From contig NZ_JAAFHA010000033.1 in assembly GCF_010365055.1 (NCBI RefSeq), positions 1 to 38,570 of the forward strand: a stretch of 38,570 nucleotides of DNA, written 5' to 3'. The DNA comes from Rhodoferax sp. Lineage in GTDB: Bacteria; Pseudomonadota; Gammaproteobacteria; Burkholderiales; Burkholderiaceae_C. The translations under genes were made by a program, and so were the position numbers. Of the stretch, positions 7,148 through 16,470 are shown piece by piece (the stretch's first letter is position 1; each line of letters opens with the position of its first letter). The notes beneath the pieces are model-generated. The model worked only from the letters and a program-made list of their open reading frames with translations. It was not told the origin of the DNA and searched no databases.

Positions 7148-8602
7148 ATGAACACTCAACAGACCACATCGCCGCAAAAAAAAGCGCCCGGCAAACTTGG
7201 CTTAAGCCTGCTGGTGGCGCTGGTTGTGGGCTCAATCATTGGCAGCGGTATTTTTGGTCTGCCGCAGAACATGGCCGCCGGCGCCGGTGCCGGTGCGATT
7301 CTGATCGGCTGGACGGTCACCGGTGTCGGCATGCTGCTGCTGGTGCGCGTCTACCAGATGCTGTCGCTGCGCAAGCCCGAACTGGACAATGGCGTGTACG
7401 CCTATGCCCGGGCGTTGTCAGGCGAATACGTTGGCTTCAACTCGGCTTGGGGCTATTGGGTCAGCGCCTGGATCGGCAATGTGGGCTATCTGGTGGCCGC
7501 ATTCGGTGCACTTGGGTACTTCTTCCCTGCTTTTGGCAAGGGCAACACGCTCGCAGCCATCATCGGCGCCTCGATGGTGCTGTGGCTTATTCATGCTCTG
7601 GTGCTACGCGGCATTCAAGGCGCTGCCGTGCTCAACGCTGTGGTCACGCTGGCCAAGATCGTACCGTTACTGATATTCATCGGCCTGGTGGCCATGGCGT
7701 TCCAGTTGGATACCTTTCGGCTCAATTTCTGGGGTGATGCCAAACTTGGCTCGGTGCTTGATCAGGTGAAAAGCACGATGCTCGTGACCGTGTGGGTCTT
7801 CATCGGCATCGAGGGGGCCAGCGTGTATTCGGCCCGTGCTCGCAAACGTGAAGACGTTGGCTGGGCCACGGTCATCGGTTTCCTGATCTGCCTGATGTTG
7901 CTGATGTCGGTGTCACTGCTGTCGCTGGGCATCTATGGGCAGCCCGAGTTGGCGGGTCTGAAGAATCCGTCGATGGCGAGTGTGCTGGAAGCGGCGGTGG
8001 GCACGTGGGGTGCGGTGCTGATTTATGTCGGTCTGATCGTGTCGGTGGGCGGTGGCTTTCTGGCCTGGATGCTGCTGGCTGCGGAGTCGCTTTTCACGCC
8101 GGCCGACGGCGGAGTGATGCCGGCTTGGCTTGCCAAACAGAACAGCAAGGGCGTGCCGGCGAACGCACTGTGGCTGACCAACGGCATGGTGCAGCTGTTC
8201 CTGGTGCTGACGCTGTTCTCGGAGGCGTCGTACCTGACTCTCATCTCGATGTCCACGGCGATGATTCTTCTGCCTTACCTGTTCAGCGCCGCCTATGGGC
8301 TGTTGCTGGCGTGGCGCGGCGAAGGCGAGGCGCAGGCTACACGCGGTGGCCACCACCGCAGCGATGTACCCATCGCCGCACTGGCCACCGTTTACTGTCT
8401 GTGGCTACTGTATGCCGCCGGTCTTAAATATTTGTTGTTGAGCGCCTTGCTGTATGCACCCGGTGCCGTGGTGTATCTGATCGCCAAGCGACAACGCAGC
8501 GAGCAACCCTTCGAGGGGCGCGAATGGGCCATTCTTGCTGCGCTTGTCGTGCTGGCGCTGGTTGCCGCAGCCCTGCTGGCCACGGGGCGTCTGAGCATCT
8601 GA
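7148..8602 (+). CDS. arcD: Arginine/ornithine antiporter ArcD
   Basis: A 484-residue APC-superfamily transporter with about 13 membrane helices. The first helix carries the basic amino acid antiporter signature VGSIIGSGIFGLPQNMA. Later blocks NGVYAYARALSGEYVGF, FIGIEGASVYSARARKREDVG and VGGGFLAWMLLAAE are typical of the ArcD branch. It should exchange external arginine for internal ornithine at the inner membrane, so arginine import costs no ATP. The start MNTQQTTSPQKK at 7148 gives a normal short cytosolic tail; an ATG at 7112 would add 12 residues, and neither has a strong ribosome binding site. It leads the arc operon and lies 39 bases before arcA. Confidence 0.95.
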   Translation: MNTQQTTSPQKKAPGKLGLSLLVALVVGSIIGSGIFGLPQNMAAGAGAGAILIGWTVTGVGMLLLVRVYQMLSLRKPELDNGVYAYARALSGEYVGFNSAWGYWVSAWIGNVGYLVAAFGALGYFFPAFGKGNTLAAIIGASMVLWLIHALVLRGIQGAAVLNAVVTLAKIVPLLIFIGLVAMAFQLDTFRLNFWGDAKLGSVLDQVKSTMLVTVWVFIGIEGASVYSARARKREDVGWATVIGFLICLMLLMSVSLLSLGIYGQPELAGLKNPSMASVLEAAVGTWGAVLIYVGLIVSVGGGFLAWMLLAAESLFTPADGGVMPAWLAKQNSKGVPANALWLTNGMVQLFLVLTLFSEASYLTLISMSTAMILLPYLFSAAYGLLLAWRGEGEAQATRGGHHRSDVPIAALATVYCLWLLYAAGLKYLLLSALLYAPGAVVYLIAKRQRSEQPFEGREWAILAALVVLALVAAALLATGRLSI

Positions 8603-8641
8603 TGATGGTTAGACGGACACATGTTTTAAAGAGGTAGTCAT

Positions 8642-9859
8642 ATGTCAGCAGGAATCCACTCGGAAGTTGGTCGCCTGCGCAAAGTGCTGGTATGCCGGCC
8701 CGGCCTGGCGCAGAGGCGCTTGACGCCGCTCAATTGTCATGAGTTGTTGTTCGACGACGTTCTATGGGTAGAGCAGGCGCGGGCAGACCATGACGCGTTC
8801 ACCCATGCCATGCGCGAGCGTGATGTTGAGGTGCTCGAACTGCAGGCGGTCCTTGCTGAGACCATGGGCAACCCTGCTGCGCGCGACTGGTTGCTTGAGC
8901 GCAAACTCGGTCCAAATTTCATCGACCCGGAACTGGCGCAGCAGTTGCGGCCCTGGCTGGAAGGGTTGTCGCCGAGCCGTCTGGCCGAACACCTCATTGG
9001 CGGCCTGGCGCGTGCCGAGCTGCCTTTCGAGCCAGAGGGGCTGTTGGCGCGTTACGCCGCTGAGGTCGACTTCCTGTTGCCACCGCTGCCCAATACTTTG
9101 TTTACGCGTGACAGCAGTTGCTGGATCGGTGAGGGCGTGGCCTTGTGCCCCATGTATTGGCCGGCGCGCCGGCAGGAGACGCTGCTGACCGCAGCGGTCT
9201 ATCGGTTTCATCCGGCTTTTGCGGGTCACACCACCGTGTGGTGGGGCGACCCCGACCAGGATCACGGTCAGGCCACGCTGGAGGGCGGTGATGTCATGCC
9301 GCTGGGCGGGGGGGTCGTGTTGATCGGCATGGGCGAGCGCACCTCGCCCCAGGCCGTGAGTCAGCTCGCTCGCGCACTTTTCGCAACCGGTGCAGCAAGC
9401 CGGGTGCTCGCAGCCCAAATTCCCAAGTCGCGCGGCGCCATGCACATGGACACCGTGTTTACTTTTTGCGATGTGGACCTGGTGACCTACTTCCCGGAGC
9501 TGGTGGACACCATCCGCGTGCACAGCCTGCGGCCAGGCAAGCTGGCGGGAAGCCTGGATGTGCGCACCGAGACTCAGCCCTTTCTTGAGGTGATGAAAGA
9601 TGCCCTGGGCGTGCCCAAGCTGCGCACTGTCGCCACCGGTGGCGATGCCTACACGGTGGAGCGCGAGCAGTGGGACGACGGCAATAACCTGCTGGCGCTG
9701 GCACCCGGCGTGGTCGTGGCCTACGCCCGAAACACCCATACCAACACCTTGCTGCGCAATGCCGGGGTGCAAGTGATGGTTATCTCAGGCGCTGAACTGG
9801 GCCGCGGTCGCGGTGGCAGCCACTGCATGTCCTGCCCCATCGAACGTGACGCCGTCTAG
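8642..9859 (+). CDS. arcA: Arginine deiminase
   Basis: A 405-residue enzyme that hydrolyses arginine to citrulline and ammonia, the first step of the arginine deiminase pathway. The N-terminus has the family's [18 protein letters not shown]. Substrate and catalytic blocks are visible: [12 protein letters not shown] in the first half, [35 protein letters not shown], and the C-terminal [13 protein letters not shown] with the nucleophile Cys395. AGAGGT lies upstream of the ATG. Ammonia release can also counter acidity. It sits between arcD and arcB, 41 bases before arcB. Confidence 0.98.
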   Translation: MSAGIHSEVGRLRKVLVCRPGLAQRRLTPLNCHELLFDDVLWVEQARADHDAFTHAMRERDVEVLELQAVLAETMGNPAARDWLLERKLGPNFIDPELAQQLRPWLEGLSPSRLAEHLIGGLARAELPFEPEGLLARYAAEVDFLLPPLPNTLFTRDSSCWIGEGVALCPMYWPARRQETLLTAAVYRFHPAFAGHTTVWWGDPDQDHGQATLEGGDVMPLGGGVVLIGMGERTSPQAVSQLARALFATGAASRVLAAQIPKSRGAMHMDTVFTFCDVDLVTYFPELVDTIRVHSLRPGKLAGSLDVRTETQPFLEVMKDALGVPKLRTVATGGDAYTVEREQWDDGNNLLALAPGVVVAYARNTHTNTLLRNAGVQVMVISGAELGRGRGGSHCMSCPIERDAV

Positions 9860-9900
9860 GTGCCGCCCGAACATCCACAACTCTCAAGACTGGATTCCCC

Positions 9901-10899
9901 ATGGCCTTCAACCTTCGCAACCGCAGCCTGCTGGCGCTCAAGGACTTCGCCCCTGGCGACATTCGATTTCTGCTCGACCTGGCGACCGAGCTCAAGCGAT
10001 CCAAGGCGGTGGGCAATGAACACCCGCAGCTGAAGGGCAAGAACATTGCGCTGATCTTTGAGAAACCCTCGACCCGCACGCGCTGCGCCTTTGAGGTAGC
10101 GGTGCACGACCAGGGTGGCCACGTCACGTACCTGGATGCTGTCGGCTCGCAACTGGGACATAAAGAGTCCCTCAAGGACACGGCTCGCGTGCTGGGACGG
10201 TACTACGACGGTATTGAGTACCGTGGCTTCCATCAAAGCGTGGTCGATGAACTGGCGCGCTTTGCCAAGGTGCCGGTTTGGAACGGGCTGACCGACGAGG
10301 CGCACCCGACCCAGATTCTGGCTGACCTGCTGACGATGCAGGAGTTTGGCGAGAAGCCGTTGCACGAGTTGAGTTTTTGCTACCTGGGCGATGCCAGCTT
10401 CAACATGGGCAGCTCGCTGCTGGTGGGCGGCACGCAAATGGGCATGGACGTGCGCATCGCCGCACCAGAGGACCTGCAACCGCCGGCCGACCTGGTGGCG
10501 CAGATGCGCGAACTCGCGCGCAGCACCGGGGCGCGCATCACGCTGGAGACCGACCCATTGAAAGCCGTGGCTGGGGCAGACTTTCTCTACACCGATGTCT
10601 GGGTGTCGATGGGCGAGCCCGAAGAGGTCTGGAAGCAGCGCATCGCGCAACTTCTGCCCTACCAGGTCACGACGGCATTGATGCAGGCCACCGGCAAGGC
10701 GCGCACCAAGTTCATGCATTGCCTGCCGGCCTTTCACAACCTGGATACCGAGGTGGGTCGCCAGGTGCATGAGAAATATGGCCTCAGCGAGATCGAAGTG
10801 ACCGACGAGGTTTTTGAATCCGATGCGTCCGTCGTTTTCACGCAGGCCGAAAACCGCATGCACACCATCAAGGCCGTGCTGGTGGCCACACTCGGATGA
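9901..10899 (+). CDS. arcB: Ornithine carbamoyltransferase, catabolic
   Basis: A 332-residue carbamoyltransferase that converts citrulline and phosphate to ornithine and carbamoyl phosphate in this pathway. The carbamoyl-phosphate site STRTR is at residues 57-61 ([13 protein letters not shown]). The ornithine-binding HCLP is at 273-276, followed by AFHN. The [14 protein letters not shown] segment and length match the catabolic ArcB group, and the location between arcA and arcC settles the direction of use. The stop overlaps arcC as ATGA, so carbamate kinase is translationally coupled to it. Confidence 0.98.
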   Translation: MAFNLRNRSLLALKDFAPGDIRFLLDLATELKRSKAVGNEHPQLKGKNIALIFEKPSTRTRCAFEVAVHDQGGHVTYLDAVGSQLGHKESLKDTARVLGRYYDGIEYRGFHQSVVDELARFAKVPVWNGLTDEAHPTQILADLLTMQEFGEKPLHELSFCYLGDASFNMGSSLLVGGTQMGMDVRIAAPEDLQPPADLVAQMRELARSTGARITLETDPLKAVAGADFLYTDVWVSMGEPEEVWKQRIAQLLPYQVTTALMQATGKARTKFMHCLPAFHNLDTEVGRQVHEKYGLSEIEVTDEVFESDASVVFTQAENRMHTIKAVLVATLG

Positions 10900-11834
10900 T
10901 GAGACTCGTCGTTGCCCTTGGCGGTAACGCGCTGCTGCAGCGCAGTGAACCGCCCACCGCAGAAAACCAGCTCGACAACATTCGCCGTGCAGCCGTCCAG
11001 ATCGCGGGCGTGGCTGCTGGGCATGAGTTGGTGCTGACACACGGCAACGGGCCGCAGGTGGGTCTGCTGGCACTGCAGGCCGCCGCCTACACCAGCGTGG
11101 AGGCCTATCCGCTGGATGTGCTGGGCGCGCAGACCGACGGCATGATCGGCTATCTGCTTGAGCAGGAACTTGCCAACTTGCTGCCGCCGTCCAGAGCCGT
11201 TGCCACCCTGCTCACACGGGTCGAGGTGGACCCGAACGACCCTGCTTTTGAGCACCCGACCAAGCCCATCGGCGCCGTGTACACGCAGGCCGAGGCCGAG
11301 CGCGCTGCGGCCGAGAAGCATTGGGCAATCGCGCCGGATGGCACCGCATTCAGGCGTGTCGTCGCCTCGCCAAAACCGCTGCGTGTGCTGGGTCTGCGTT
11401 CCATCCGCTTGCTGCTCGAACATGGGGCGCTCGTCATCGCAGCGGGTGGCGGGGGCATTCCGGTTGCCAGGGGCGATGATGGTCACAGCCTGCAGGGCAT
11501 TGAGGCCGTGATCGACAAGGACCTGTGCAGCGGCCTGCTGGCACGCGAACTCGATGCTGACTGCCTGATCATCGCCACCGATGTGGCAGCGGTCTATCTC
11601 GATTGGGGTCAGCCCAACCAGCGTGCCATTGGCAAGGTGACGCCGCAGGCCCTTGCCGCGCACGACTTCGCGGCAGGTTCGATGGGTCCCAAGGTGGAGG
11701 CGGCCTGCGCCTTCGTTCTTGCCACGGGCAAGCGTGCCGTGATTGGTTCTCTCGATCACATCGAGGAAATGTTAGCAGGCAGCGCGGGCACCCAAGTTCG
11801 CCTGGCATCGGCAGGTAGTGCCGCCGTCTTATGA
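10896..11834 (+). CDS. arcC: Carbamate kinase
   Basis: A 312-residue amino acid kinase-fold enzyme that transfers the phosphate of carbamoyl phosphate to ADP, giving ATP, CO2 and ammonia: the energy-yielding step of the pathway. Motifs are the N-terminal [27 protein letters not shown], the [20 protein letters not shown] block, [11 protein letters not shown], and [14 protein letters not shown] near the C-terminus. Its ATG overlaps the arcB stop by four bases, and its own stop overlaps the YihY gene start (ATGA), so that membrane gene is tied into the arc operon. A second in-frame ATG at 10899 is an alternative start. Confidence 0.98.
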   Translation: MMRLVVALGGNALLQRSEPPTAENQLDNIRRAAVQIAGVAAGHELVLTHGNGPQVGLLALQAAAYTSVEAYPLDVLGAQTDGMIGYLLEQELANLLPPSRAVATLLTRVEVDPNDPAFEHPTKPIGAVYTQAEAERAAAEKHWAIAPDGTAFRRVVASPKPLRVLGLRSIRLLLEHGALVIAAGGGGIPVARGDDGHSLQGIEAVIDKDLCSGLLARELDADCLIIATDVAAVYLDWGQPNQRAIGKVTPQALAAHDFAAGSMGPKVEAACAFVLATGKRAVIGSLDHIEEMLAGSAGTQVRLASAGSAAVL

Positions 11835-12709
11835 TGCTCGCCGACCTGCCCGCCGCGTGGTGGGGTCTCATCAAGCAGGTCGCAAGCGCGTGGCTCGACG
11901 ACTACGTGCCGAGCATGGGCGCCGCGCTGGCCTTTTACACGATGTTCTCGTTGGCGCCGCTGCTGCTGATCGTGGTATCGGTGGCCGGGTTCGTGTTCGG
12001 CGAAGTCGCCGCCCGCGGCGAGATTCAGGCGCAACTGCAGGACCTGATGGGTGAACGCGGCGCGGGCGCAGTGCAGGATCTGCTGGCCAGCGTGCGCGAG
12101 CCCTCCTAGGGCCTGACGGCCACTGCCGTGGGCCTGGTGCTCCTTCTCGTCGGCGCGACCACCGTGTTTGCCGAACTGCAGGACGCGCTCGACCGGATCT
12201 GGCGGGTGCCGGGGCGGCTGCGCAAAAGCGGCTGGCTCACGCTCGTGCGTGCCCGCCTGCTGGCCTTCGGCATGATCCTCGCGGTCGGCTTCCTTCTCAT
12301 CGTGTCGCTGGTCACCAGCGCGATGCTGGCTGCCGTGGGGCGTCGTATGGACCCGGTCTTCGGTGGCTGGCAGGTCGTGGTGGAGACTGGGAACGCCGTC
12401 GGCGGTTTCTTGCTCGTGGCGTTCATGTTCGGCCTGATTTACAAGGTCATGCCGCGCCAGCGCGTGCTGGCGGCAGACGTGTGGCTCGGCGCTTTGCTTG
12501 CGGCCTTGTTGTTCACCGGCGGCAAGTTTCTGATTGGCGCCTACATCGGCCGCAGCGGTGTTGCGTCGGGGTTCGGCGCGGCCGGTTCGCTGGTGGTGGT
12601 GCTGCTTTGGGTGTACTTCTCAGCTCAGATTCTGCTGATTGGCGCAGAGTTCACCTGCGCCTACGCCCGGACCTTCGGATCCCACAAGGCGACATCGGCT
12701 GACCCCTGA
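11831..12709 (+). pseudogene. YihY/BrkB family membrane protein with an in-frame amber codon
   Basis: One reading frame encodes a full-length YihY/virulence factor BrkB protein (about 290 codons), but a TAG at 12107-12109 interrupts it after residue 92. The first part holds the N-terminal signature SMGAALAFYTMFSLAPLLLIVV. After the TAG the same frame continues with VGLVLLLVGATTVFAELQDALDRIWRVP and the usual closing region GSLVVVLLWVYFSAQILLIGAEFTCAYAR, so there is no shift or deletion, only one codon changed. About six membrane helices are expected if whole. GTG at 12128 could restart translation but lacks a ribosome binding site. The start overlaps the arcC stop. A sequencing error, recent nonsense mutation or suppression cannot be told apart here. 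Confidence 0.85.
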
Positions 12710-12804
12710 GCGGCTACATTTGCGCGTTGTCCTTTTCGTCGGTCAGCACGATCGGAACTGGTCTGATGTTTGGCGAACAAACAGGTGGCGACCTCGTCGG
12801 TCCA

Positions 12805-13029
12805 TCAACGCATTCCGTGGGCCGGGCAACCCCTGCAACCTTGCGTATCGGCATCAAGCCAGCCGATGCTTGCATCGATGCGGGCGCCGCGCAAGTCGGC
12901 ATCACGCAGATTTGCGCCTTCGAAATTGGCTCCACGCAAATCAGCTTTGCGTAAATCAGCATTGCCGGCCAGGGCACTTGACTTTTTGACCTTGGACAGC
13001 ACGTCGCTTGGGGACGCTATGCAGTGCAT
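12805..13029 (-). CDS. Small pentapeptide-repeat protein coupled to ppsA
   Basis: A 74-residue protein. Residues about 27-50 (NADLRKADLRGANFEGANLRDADLRGARIDA in two overlapping parts) are six consecutive A(D/N)LxX-type pentapeptide repeats, enough for one to two turns of a right-handed beta-helix. A short lysine-rich N-terminus precedes them, and a tail with two cysteines (GCRGC) follows. Its ATG shares one base with the ppsA TGA (TGATG), and GGAG lies eight bases before, so it is translationally coupled to PEP synthase. The function is unknown. The repeat call is clear; the gene call rests on the repeats and coupling. Downstream to the YihY stop (12710-12804) I see nothing. Confidence 0.75.
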   Translation of the reverse strand: MHCIASPSDVLSKVKKSSALAGNADLRKADLRGANFEGANLRDADLRGARIDASIGWLDADTQGCRGCPAHGMR

Positions 13030-15506
13030 CAGATCGCTCCATGACTTGGCCAAAGCTGCGGTGCCTTCGCGCTGGAGGCCGGCGGCAAGCCCTTCTCCGC
13101 CTGCGCTCCCGCAGTGTCCTCCAAATCCTGCTCGGCCTGTGCAACCACCTGTTTCACGGCCAGAAAACTGTCTGGGCTCACCGAGATGGAATCGATGCAA
13201 TGCTCCACCAGAAAACGTGCAAATTCGGGATGGTCGCTGGGCGCCTGGCCGCAGATACCGACATGCGTGTTGCTTTTTTGTGCCTTGGCAATCAGCTCGG
13301 CGATAGCCGTCTTCACGGCTTCATTTTGCTCGTCGAACAGGCTGCTCAGCACAGCGCTGTCGCGATCGACGCCGAGCACAAGCTGCGTAAGATCGTTGGA
13401 GCCGATGGAAAACCCGTCGAACCGCCCGGCGAACTGTTCGGCGAGAAAAACGTTGGACGGGATCTCGGCCATCACGTATACCTTGAGGCCGTTTCTGCCG
13501 CGAACCAGGCCATTGTCGGACAGCACCTTGAGCACCTTGTCGGCCTCCTCGATGCTCCGGCAGAACGGGATCATGATGACGATGTTGTCGAGGCCGATCT
13601 CCTCGCGCGCCATGCGTACCGCGCGGCATTCGAGGGCGAAACCCTCGCGGTAGCCATCGCTGTAATAGCGGCTGGCACCGCGCCAGCCCAGCATCGGGTT
13701 CTCTTCCTTCGGCTCGAATTCCGCGCCGCCAATCAACTGGGAATACTCGTTGGTTTTGAAATCGCTCATGCGCACGATGACCGGCTTCGGGTGATGGGCC
13801 GCAGCGATGCGCGCCATGCCGCGCGCCAGCGCGTCAACAAAATACTGCCTCTTGTCCTCGTAGGCAATGGTCAGCTCGGCGATGCGGCGACGCGCCTTCT
13901 TATCCTTGATATCCTGATAATGAACCAGAGCCATCGGATGTATCTTGATCATATTGCCGATGATGAACTCCATCCGCGCCAGCCCAACGCCGTCGCTTGG
14001 TAGGCGCCACCAGCGGAAGGCAGCCGATGGATTGCCCAGATTGAGCATGATGCGGGTACGAGTCTGCGGAATATCCTCCAGGCTCATTGCCTGCTCTTCG
14101 AAATCGAGAATGCCGTCATAAACGTGCCCCGCATCGCCCTCGGCGCAGGACACCGTCACCTCCATGCCGTTCTTCAGCACGCCGGTTGCATCACCCGCAC
14201 CGACGATGGCCGTCAGACCCAGCTCGCGGCTGACAATCGCGGCATGGCTGGTACGCCCGCCATGGTCGGTCACGATCGCGGAGGCTTTCTTCATGATCGG
14301 CACCCAGTCTGGATCCGTCATCCCGGTCACCAGGACAGCGCCTTCCTCGAAGCGGTCAATCTGGGCAGGGCTCTCCAGGCGGCAGACCTTGCCCGCTGCG
14401 ATGGAGTCGCCGACGGCCAATCCCGTGACGAGACGGCGGCCCTTGTTCTTCAACCGATAGGTCTTGAGCGTGCCGGCATCCTTGCGCGCCTGCACGGTTT
14501 CCGGGCGCGCCTGCACGATGTAAAGCTCGCCGGTTTCGCCATCCTTGGCCCACTCCATATCCATCGGCTGGCCGTAATGCGCTTCGATCGTGCAGGCCCA
14601 GCGCGCCAGTTGCAGAATCTCTTTGTCGCCCAGGACAAAAGACGAGCGTTCTTTCTTGCTCGTGTTGACGAGCTTGGCGGTGGCGCTGCCGTCGTGCGCG
14701 TAGACCATCTTCTGCGCCTTGCCGCCGAGGATTTTCTCGATGATCGGCTGCAGGGTGTCGCTCTCCAGCAGCGGCTTGAAAACATGATATTCATCTGGCT
14801 CGACCATGCCCTGAACCACGGGCTCGCCAAGTCCCCAGGCGCAATTGATGAGCACGCTGCGTGGAAAGCCGGTCTCCGTGTCGATGGAAAACATGACCCC
14901 GGAGCCGGCCTTGTCGGAACGGACCATCTCCTGCACGCCGATGGAAAGCGCGACCCGCATGTGATCGAAACCGTGATTATTGCGGTAGACGATCGCCCGA
15001 TCGGTGAACAGCGATGCGTAGCATCGCTTGCAGGCCTCGAGCAACGCCTTGTCGCCGTGGATGTTCAGAAAGGTTTCCAGTTGTCCCGCAAAGCTCGCCT
15101 CTGGCAAGTCTTCCGCCGTGGCGCTGCTGCGAACGGCCACGCTTGCCACCTTGTGTCCGCTGTGCTCTGCCATCTCATGGTAGGCGCGCGTGATCGCCTC
15201 GGCCAGGGGCGCGGGAATATCCGCTTCCAGAATCATTTTACGAACCGCTTTGCCGACCTTAGCAAGATTGCCCCCGTCCTTGTCGAGTTCATCCAGCTTC
15301 GCGGCCATGCGCGCCTTCAACTCGTTCGCCTCAAGAAATTCCCAGTAGGCGTACGCCGTCGTCGCATAACCGCCGGGCACATTGATACCTGATACGCGCA
15401 GCTTGCCGATCATCTCTCCCAGCGAGGAATTCTTGCCGCCAACAATGGCGGTGTCGGCGCGGCTCAGGCCGGAAAACCAGCGAACAAGGGATAGGTCTTT
15501 CGTCAT
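13029..15506 (-). CDS. ppsA: Phosphoenolpyruvate synthase
   Basis: An 825-residue PEP synthase, which makes PEP, AMP and phosphate from pyruvate and ATP. The N-terminal ATP-grasp part starts LVRWFSGLSRADTAIVGGKNSSLGEM; the mobile phosphohistidine domain has the TDHGGRTSHAAIVSREL motif with the catalytic His; and the C-terminal PEP-binding barrel includes GWRGASRYYSDGY, FSIGSNDLTQLVLGVDRDS and the HVGICGQAPSDHPEFA cysteine site. The start at 15506 is set by AGGAGA seven bases upstream. It is about 25-30 residues longer than usual, with a tail rich in Ala, Glu and Pro after VVAQAEQ. It lies 22 bases after chaB and is coupled to the pentapeptide gene. Confidence 0.97.
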   Translation of the reverse strand: MTKDLSLVRWFSGLSRADTAIVGGKNSSLGEMIGKLRVSGINVPGGYATTAYAYWEFLEANELKARMAAKLDELDKDGGNLAKVGKAVRKMILEADIPAPLAEAITRAYHEMAEHSGHKVASVAVRSSATAEDLPEASFAGQLETFLNIHGDKALLEACKRCYASLFTDRAIVYRNNHGFDHMRVALSIGVQEMVRSDKAGSGVMFSIDTETGFPRSVLINCAWGLGEPVVQGMVEPDEYHVFKPLLESDTLQPIIEKILGGKAQKMVYAHDGSATAKLVNTSKKERSSFVLGDKEILQLARWACTIEAHYGQPMDMEWAKDGETGELYIVQARPETVQARKDAGTLKTYRLKNKGRRLVTGLAVGDSIAAGKVCRLESPAQIDRFEEGAVLVTGMTDPDWVPIMKKASAIVTDHGGRTSHAAIVSRELGLTAIVGAGDATGVLKNGMEVTVSCAEGDAGHVYDGILDFEEQAMSLEDIPQTRTRIMLNLGNPSAAFRWWRLPSDGVGLARMEFIIGNMIKIHPMALVHYQDIKDKKARRRIAELTIAYEDKRQYFVDALARGMARIAAAHHPKPVIVRMSDFKTNEYSQLIGGAEFEPKEENPMLGWRGASRYYSDGYREGFALECRAVRMAREEIGLDNIVIMIPFCRSIEEADKVLKVLSDNGLVRGRNGLKVYVMAEIPSNVFLAEQFAGRFDGFSIGSNDLTQLVLGVDRDSAVLSSLFDEQNEAVKTAIAELIAKAQKSNTHVGICGQAPSDHPEFARFLVEHCIDSISVSPDSFLAVKQVVAQAEQDLEDTAGAQAEKGLPPASSAKAPQLWPSHGAI

Positions 15507-15528
15507 CTGATGTTCTCCTGTTAGAGCG

Positions 15529-15756
15529 TCATGGTTTCTTATGCCAGTCATCACCGCGCTTTTCATAGTGCTGTTTCACCGCCGCCCAGGCGACCTTGTG
15601 CGCGGTTTCCTCTTGGCTTGCATCGCTCCTACGGTCGGCGCGATTCTGATAGGTATCCCAGGCGTGATTGAAGGCTGCCCGGTATATTTCCTGGGCATGC
15701 TTCGGCAGCACGTTTCTGACACTTTCCGGGAGATTGCCTAGCGTGTCGTATGGCAT
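15529..15756 (-). CDS. ChaB family protein
   Basis: A 75-residue protein that matches ChaB over its whole length: MPYDTLGNLPESVRNVLPKHAQ, IYRAAFNHAWDTY and EETAHKVAWAAVKQHYEK are the family's conserved blocks. ChaB is named as a putative regulator of the ChaA cation antiporter in E. coli, but the role is not firmly known, and no chaA is in this window. GGGAAG precedes the ATG. It lies 22 bases before ppsA in the same direction. The end of the proline-rich ORF overlaps its first 128 bases in another frame. Confidence 0.93.
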   Translation of the reverse strand: MPYDTLGNLPESVRNVLPKHAQEIYRAAFNHAWDTYQNRADRRSDASQEETAHKVAWAAVKQHYEKRGDDWHKKP

Positions 15757-16030
15757 GACGTTTCTTCCCTTGGATATCTAAGAAATAACACCGGTATCCG
15801 GCGGCGTTATTTGCCATCTTTAGCGGCGGCGGTGTGGGTTCCCGATCGGGAGGCGGTGGCTCCACGGGCGGACGCCCCGGGTCGGGAGGCTCCCCAGGGA
15901 TGGGCTCGTCCGGTGGAATGGGCGGGATGGGTGGTTTTCCCGGCGGGGGAGACGGCTTGGGCGGTATCACCGGCGGGTGTATGGGCTGCGGCGGTTCTTT
16001 GATCGGGGGCTTGATGGGCGTATCTTGCAT
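15629..16030 (-). CDS. Proline-rich ORF of unknown function
   Basis: A 133-codon frame. The first 70 residues are almost entirely proline repeats (IPPKPSPPPGKPPIPPIPP and similar), a polyproline II-type, probably extended chain. The start has a good ribosome binding site, GGAGAG six bases before ATG, which argues for real translation. The last 60 codons look non-native and run 128 bases into chaB in a different frame, so the true protein may have ended near residue 70 and been extended by a shift. No signal peptide is seen, and I do not recognise a family. Confidence 0.45.
   Translation of the reverse strand: MQDTPIKPPIKEPPQPIHPPVIPPKPSPPPGKPPIPPIPPDEPIPGEPPDPGRPPVEPPPPDREPTPPPLKMANNAAGYRCYFLDIQGKKRHAIRHARQSPGKCQKRAAEACPGNIPGSLQSRLGYLSESRRP
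15783..15812. repeat. Hairpin between the proline-rich ORF and chaB
   Basis: AAATAAC and GTTATTT arms, with inner CCGG-TAT-CCGG, form a stem with a small bulge. It lies 26 bases upstream of chaB, inside the 3' part of the proline-rich frame. It could be an mRNA processing or stability hairpin within the transcript; there is no U-run to make it a terminator. Confidence 0.4.
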
Positions 16031-16111
16031 GGCGGCTCTCCAGAGTTATGTCTAAAGAAGTTTTGTTTCTGTCGAGACTTTTCTTTCCAACTGTTTTTGC
16101 CGCCAAGATCG

Positions 16112-16426
16112 TTAATGATTATCCAGCCGCCCAAGGGTGCTTTCGATCATGTGCTTCAACTTCTCGGCGGCGCCGCGAACGGCCAGGTCCGGGTTTGCCG
16201 CCCGATGAGTTACCGCTATGGGCTGGCGACCTTCGAGGCGGGCTTCCATCAGGCAACGCTTGTCGTTGATGTCGGCTTTGTCGCTATTCTCGTCGCTGAG
16301 ATGCACTTCAACACGTGTGATGTGCTCGCTGAAACGGTTGAGCGTGCTCTCAATTATGTCTTTCGTCTGATCAGCAAATGCATCAGAGCCTTCAACGTTT
16401 TTATCAGTATTTATCTGAATGTGCAT
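16112..16426 (-). CDS. HPF/RaiA-type ribosome-associated protein
   Basis: A 104-residue protein of the ribosome hibernation (sigma-54 modulation, RaiA/HPF) family. It has the N-terminal strand MHIQINTDKNVEG, the helix DIIESTLNRFSEHITRVEVHLSDEN typical of the fold, and a second helix AEKLKHMIESTLGRL. Short family members bind the 30S decoding region and silence or dimerise ribosomes in stationary phase or low energy. The long C-terminal dimerisation domain of long HPF is absent. The ribosome binding site AGGAGGAAATC before ATG is nearly ideal. It lies 44 bases after the host-attachment-type gene. Confidence 0.87.
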   Translation of the reverse strand: MHIQINTDKNVEGSDAFADQTKDIIESTLNRFSEHITRVEVHLSDENSDKADINDKRCLMEARLEGRQPIAVTHRAANPDLAVRGAAEKLKHMIESTLGRLDNH

Positions 16427-16470
16427 GATTTCCTCCTGTGATTGAGGTCGGTTTATTGTCGGCGCCGCAC

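Noticed and set aside
12714..12977. Minus-strand 87-codon frame overlapping the pentapeptide gene
   Set aside because: It reads the repeat DNA in another phase, giving cysteine- and methionine-rich sequence of no family, and has no ribosome binding site.
12770..14003. Plus-strand frames opposite ppsA
   Set aside because: Long open frames opposite a GC-rich gene are expected. They are arginine- and alanine-rich without motifs, and ppsA is complete on the other strand.
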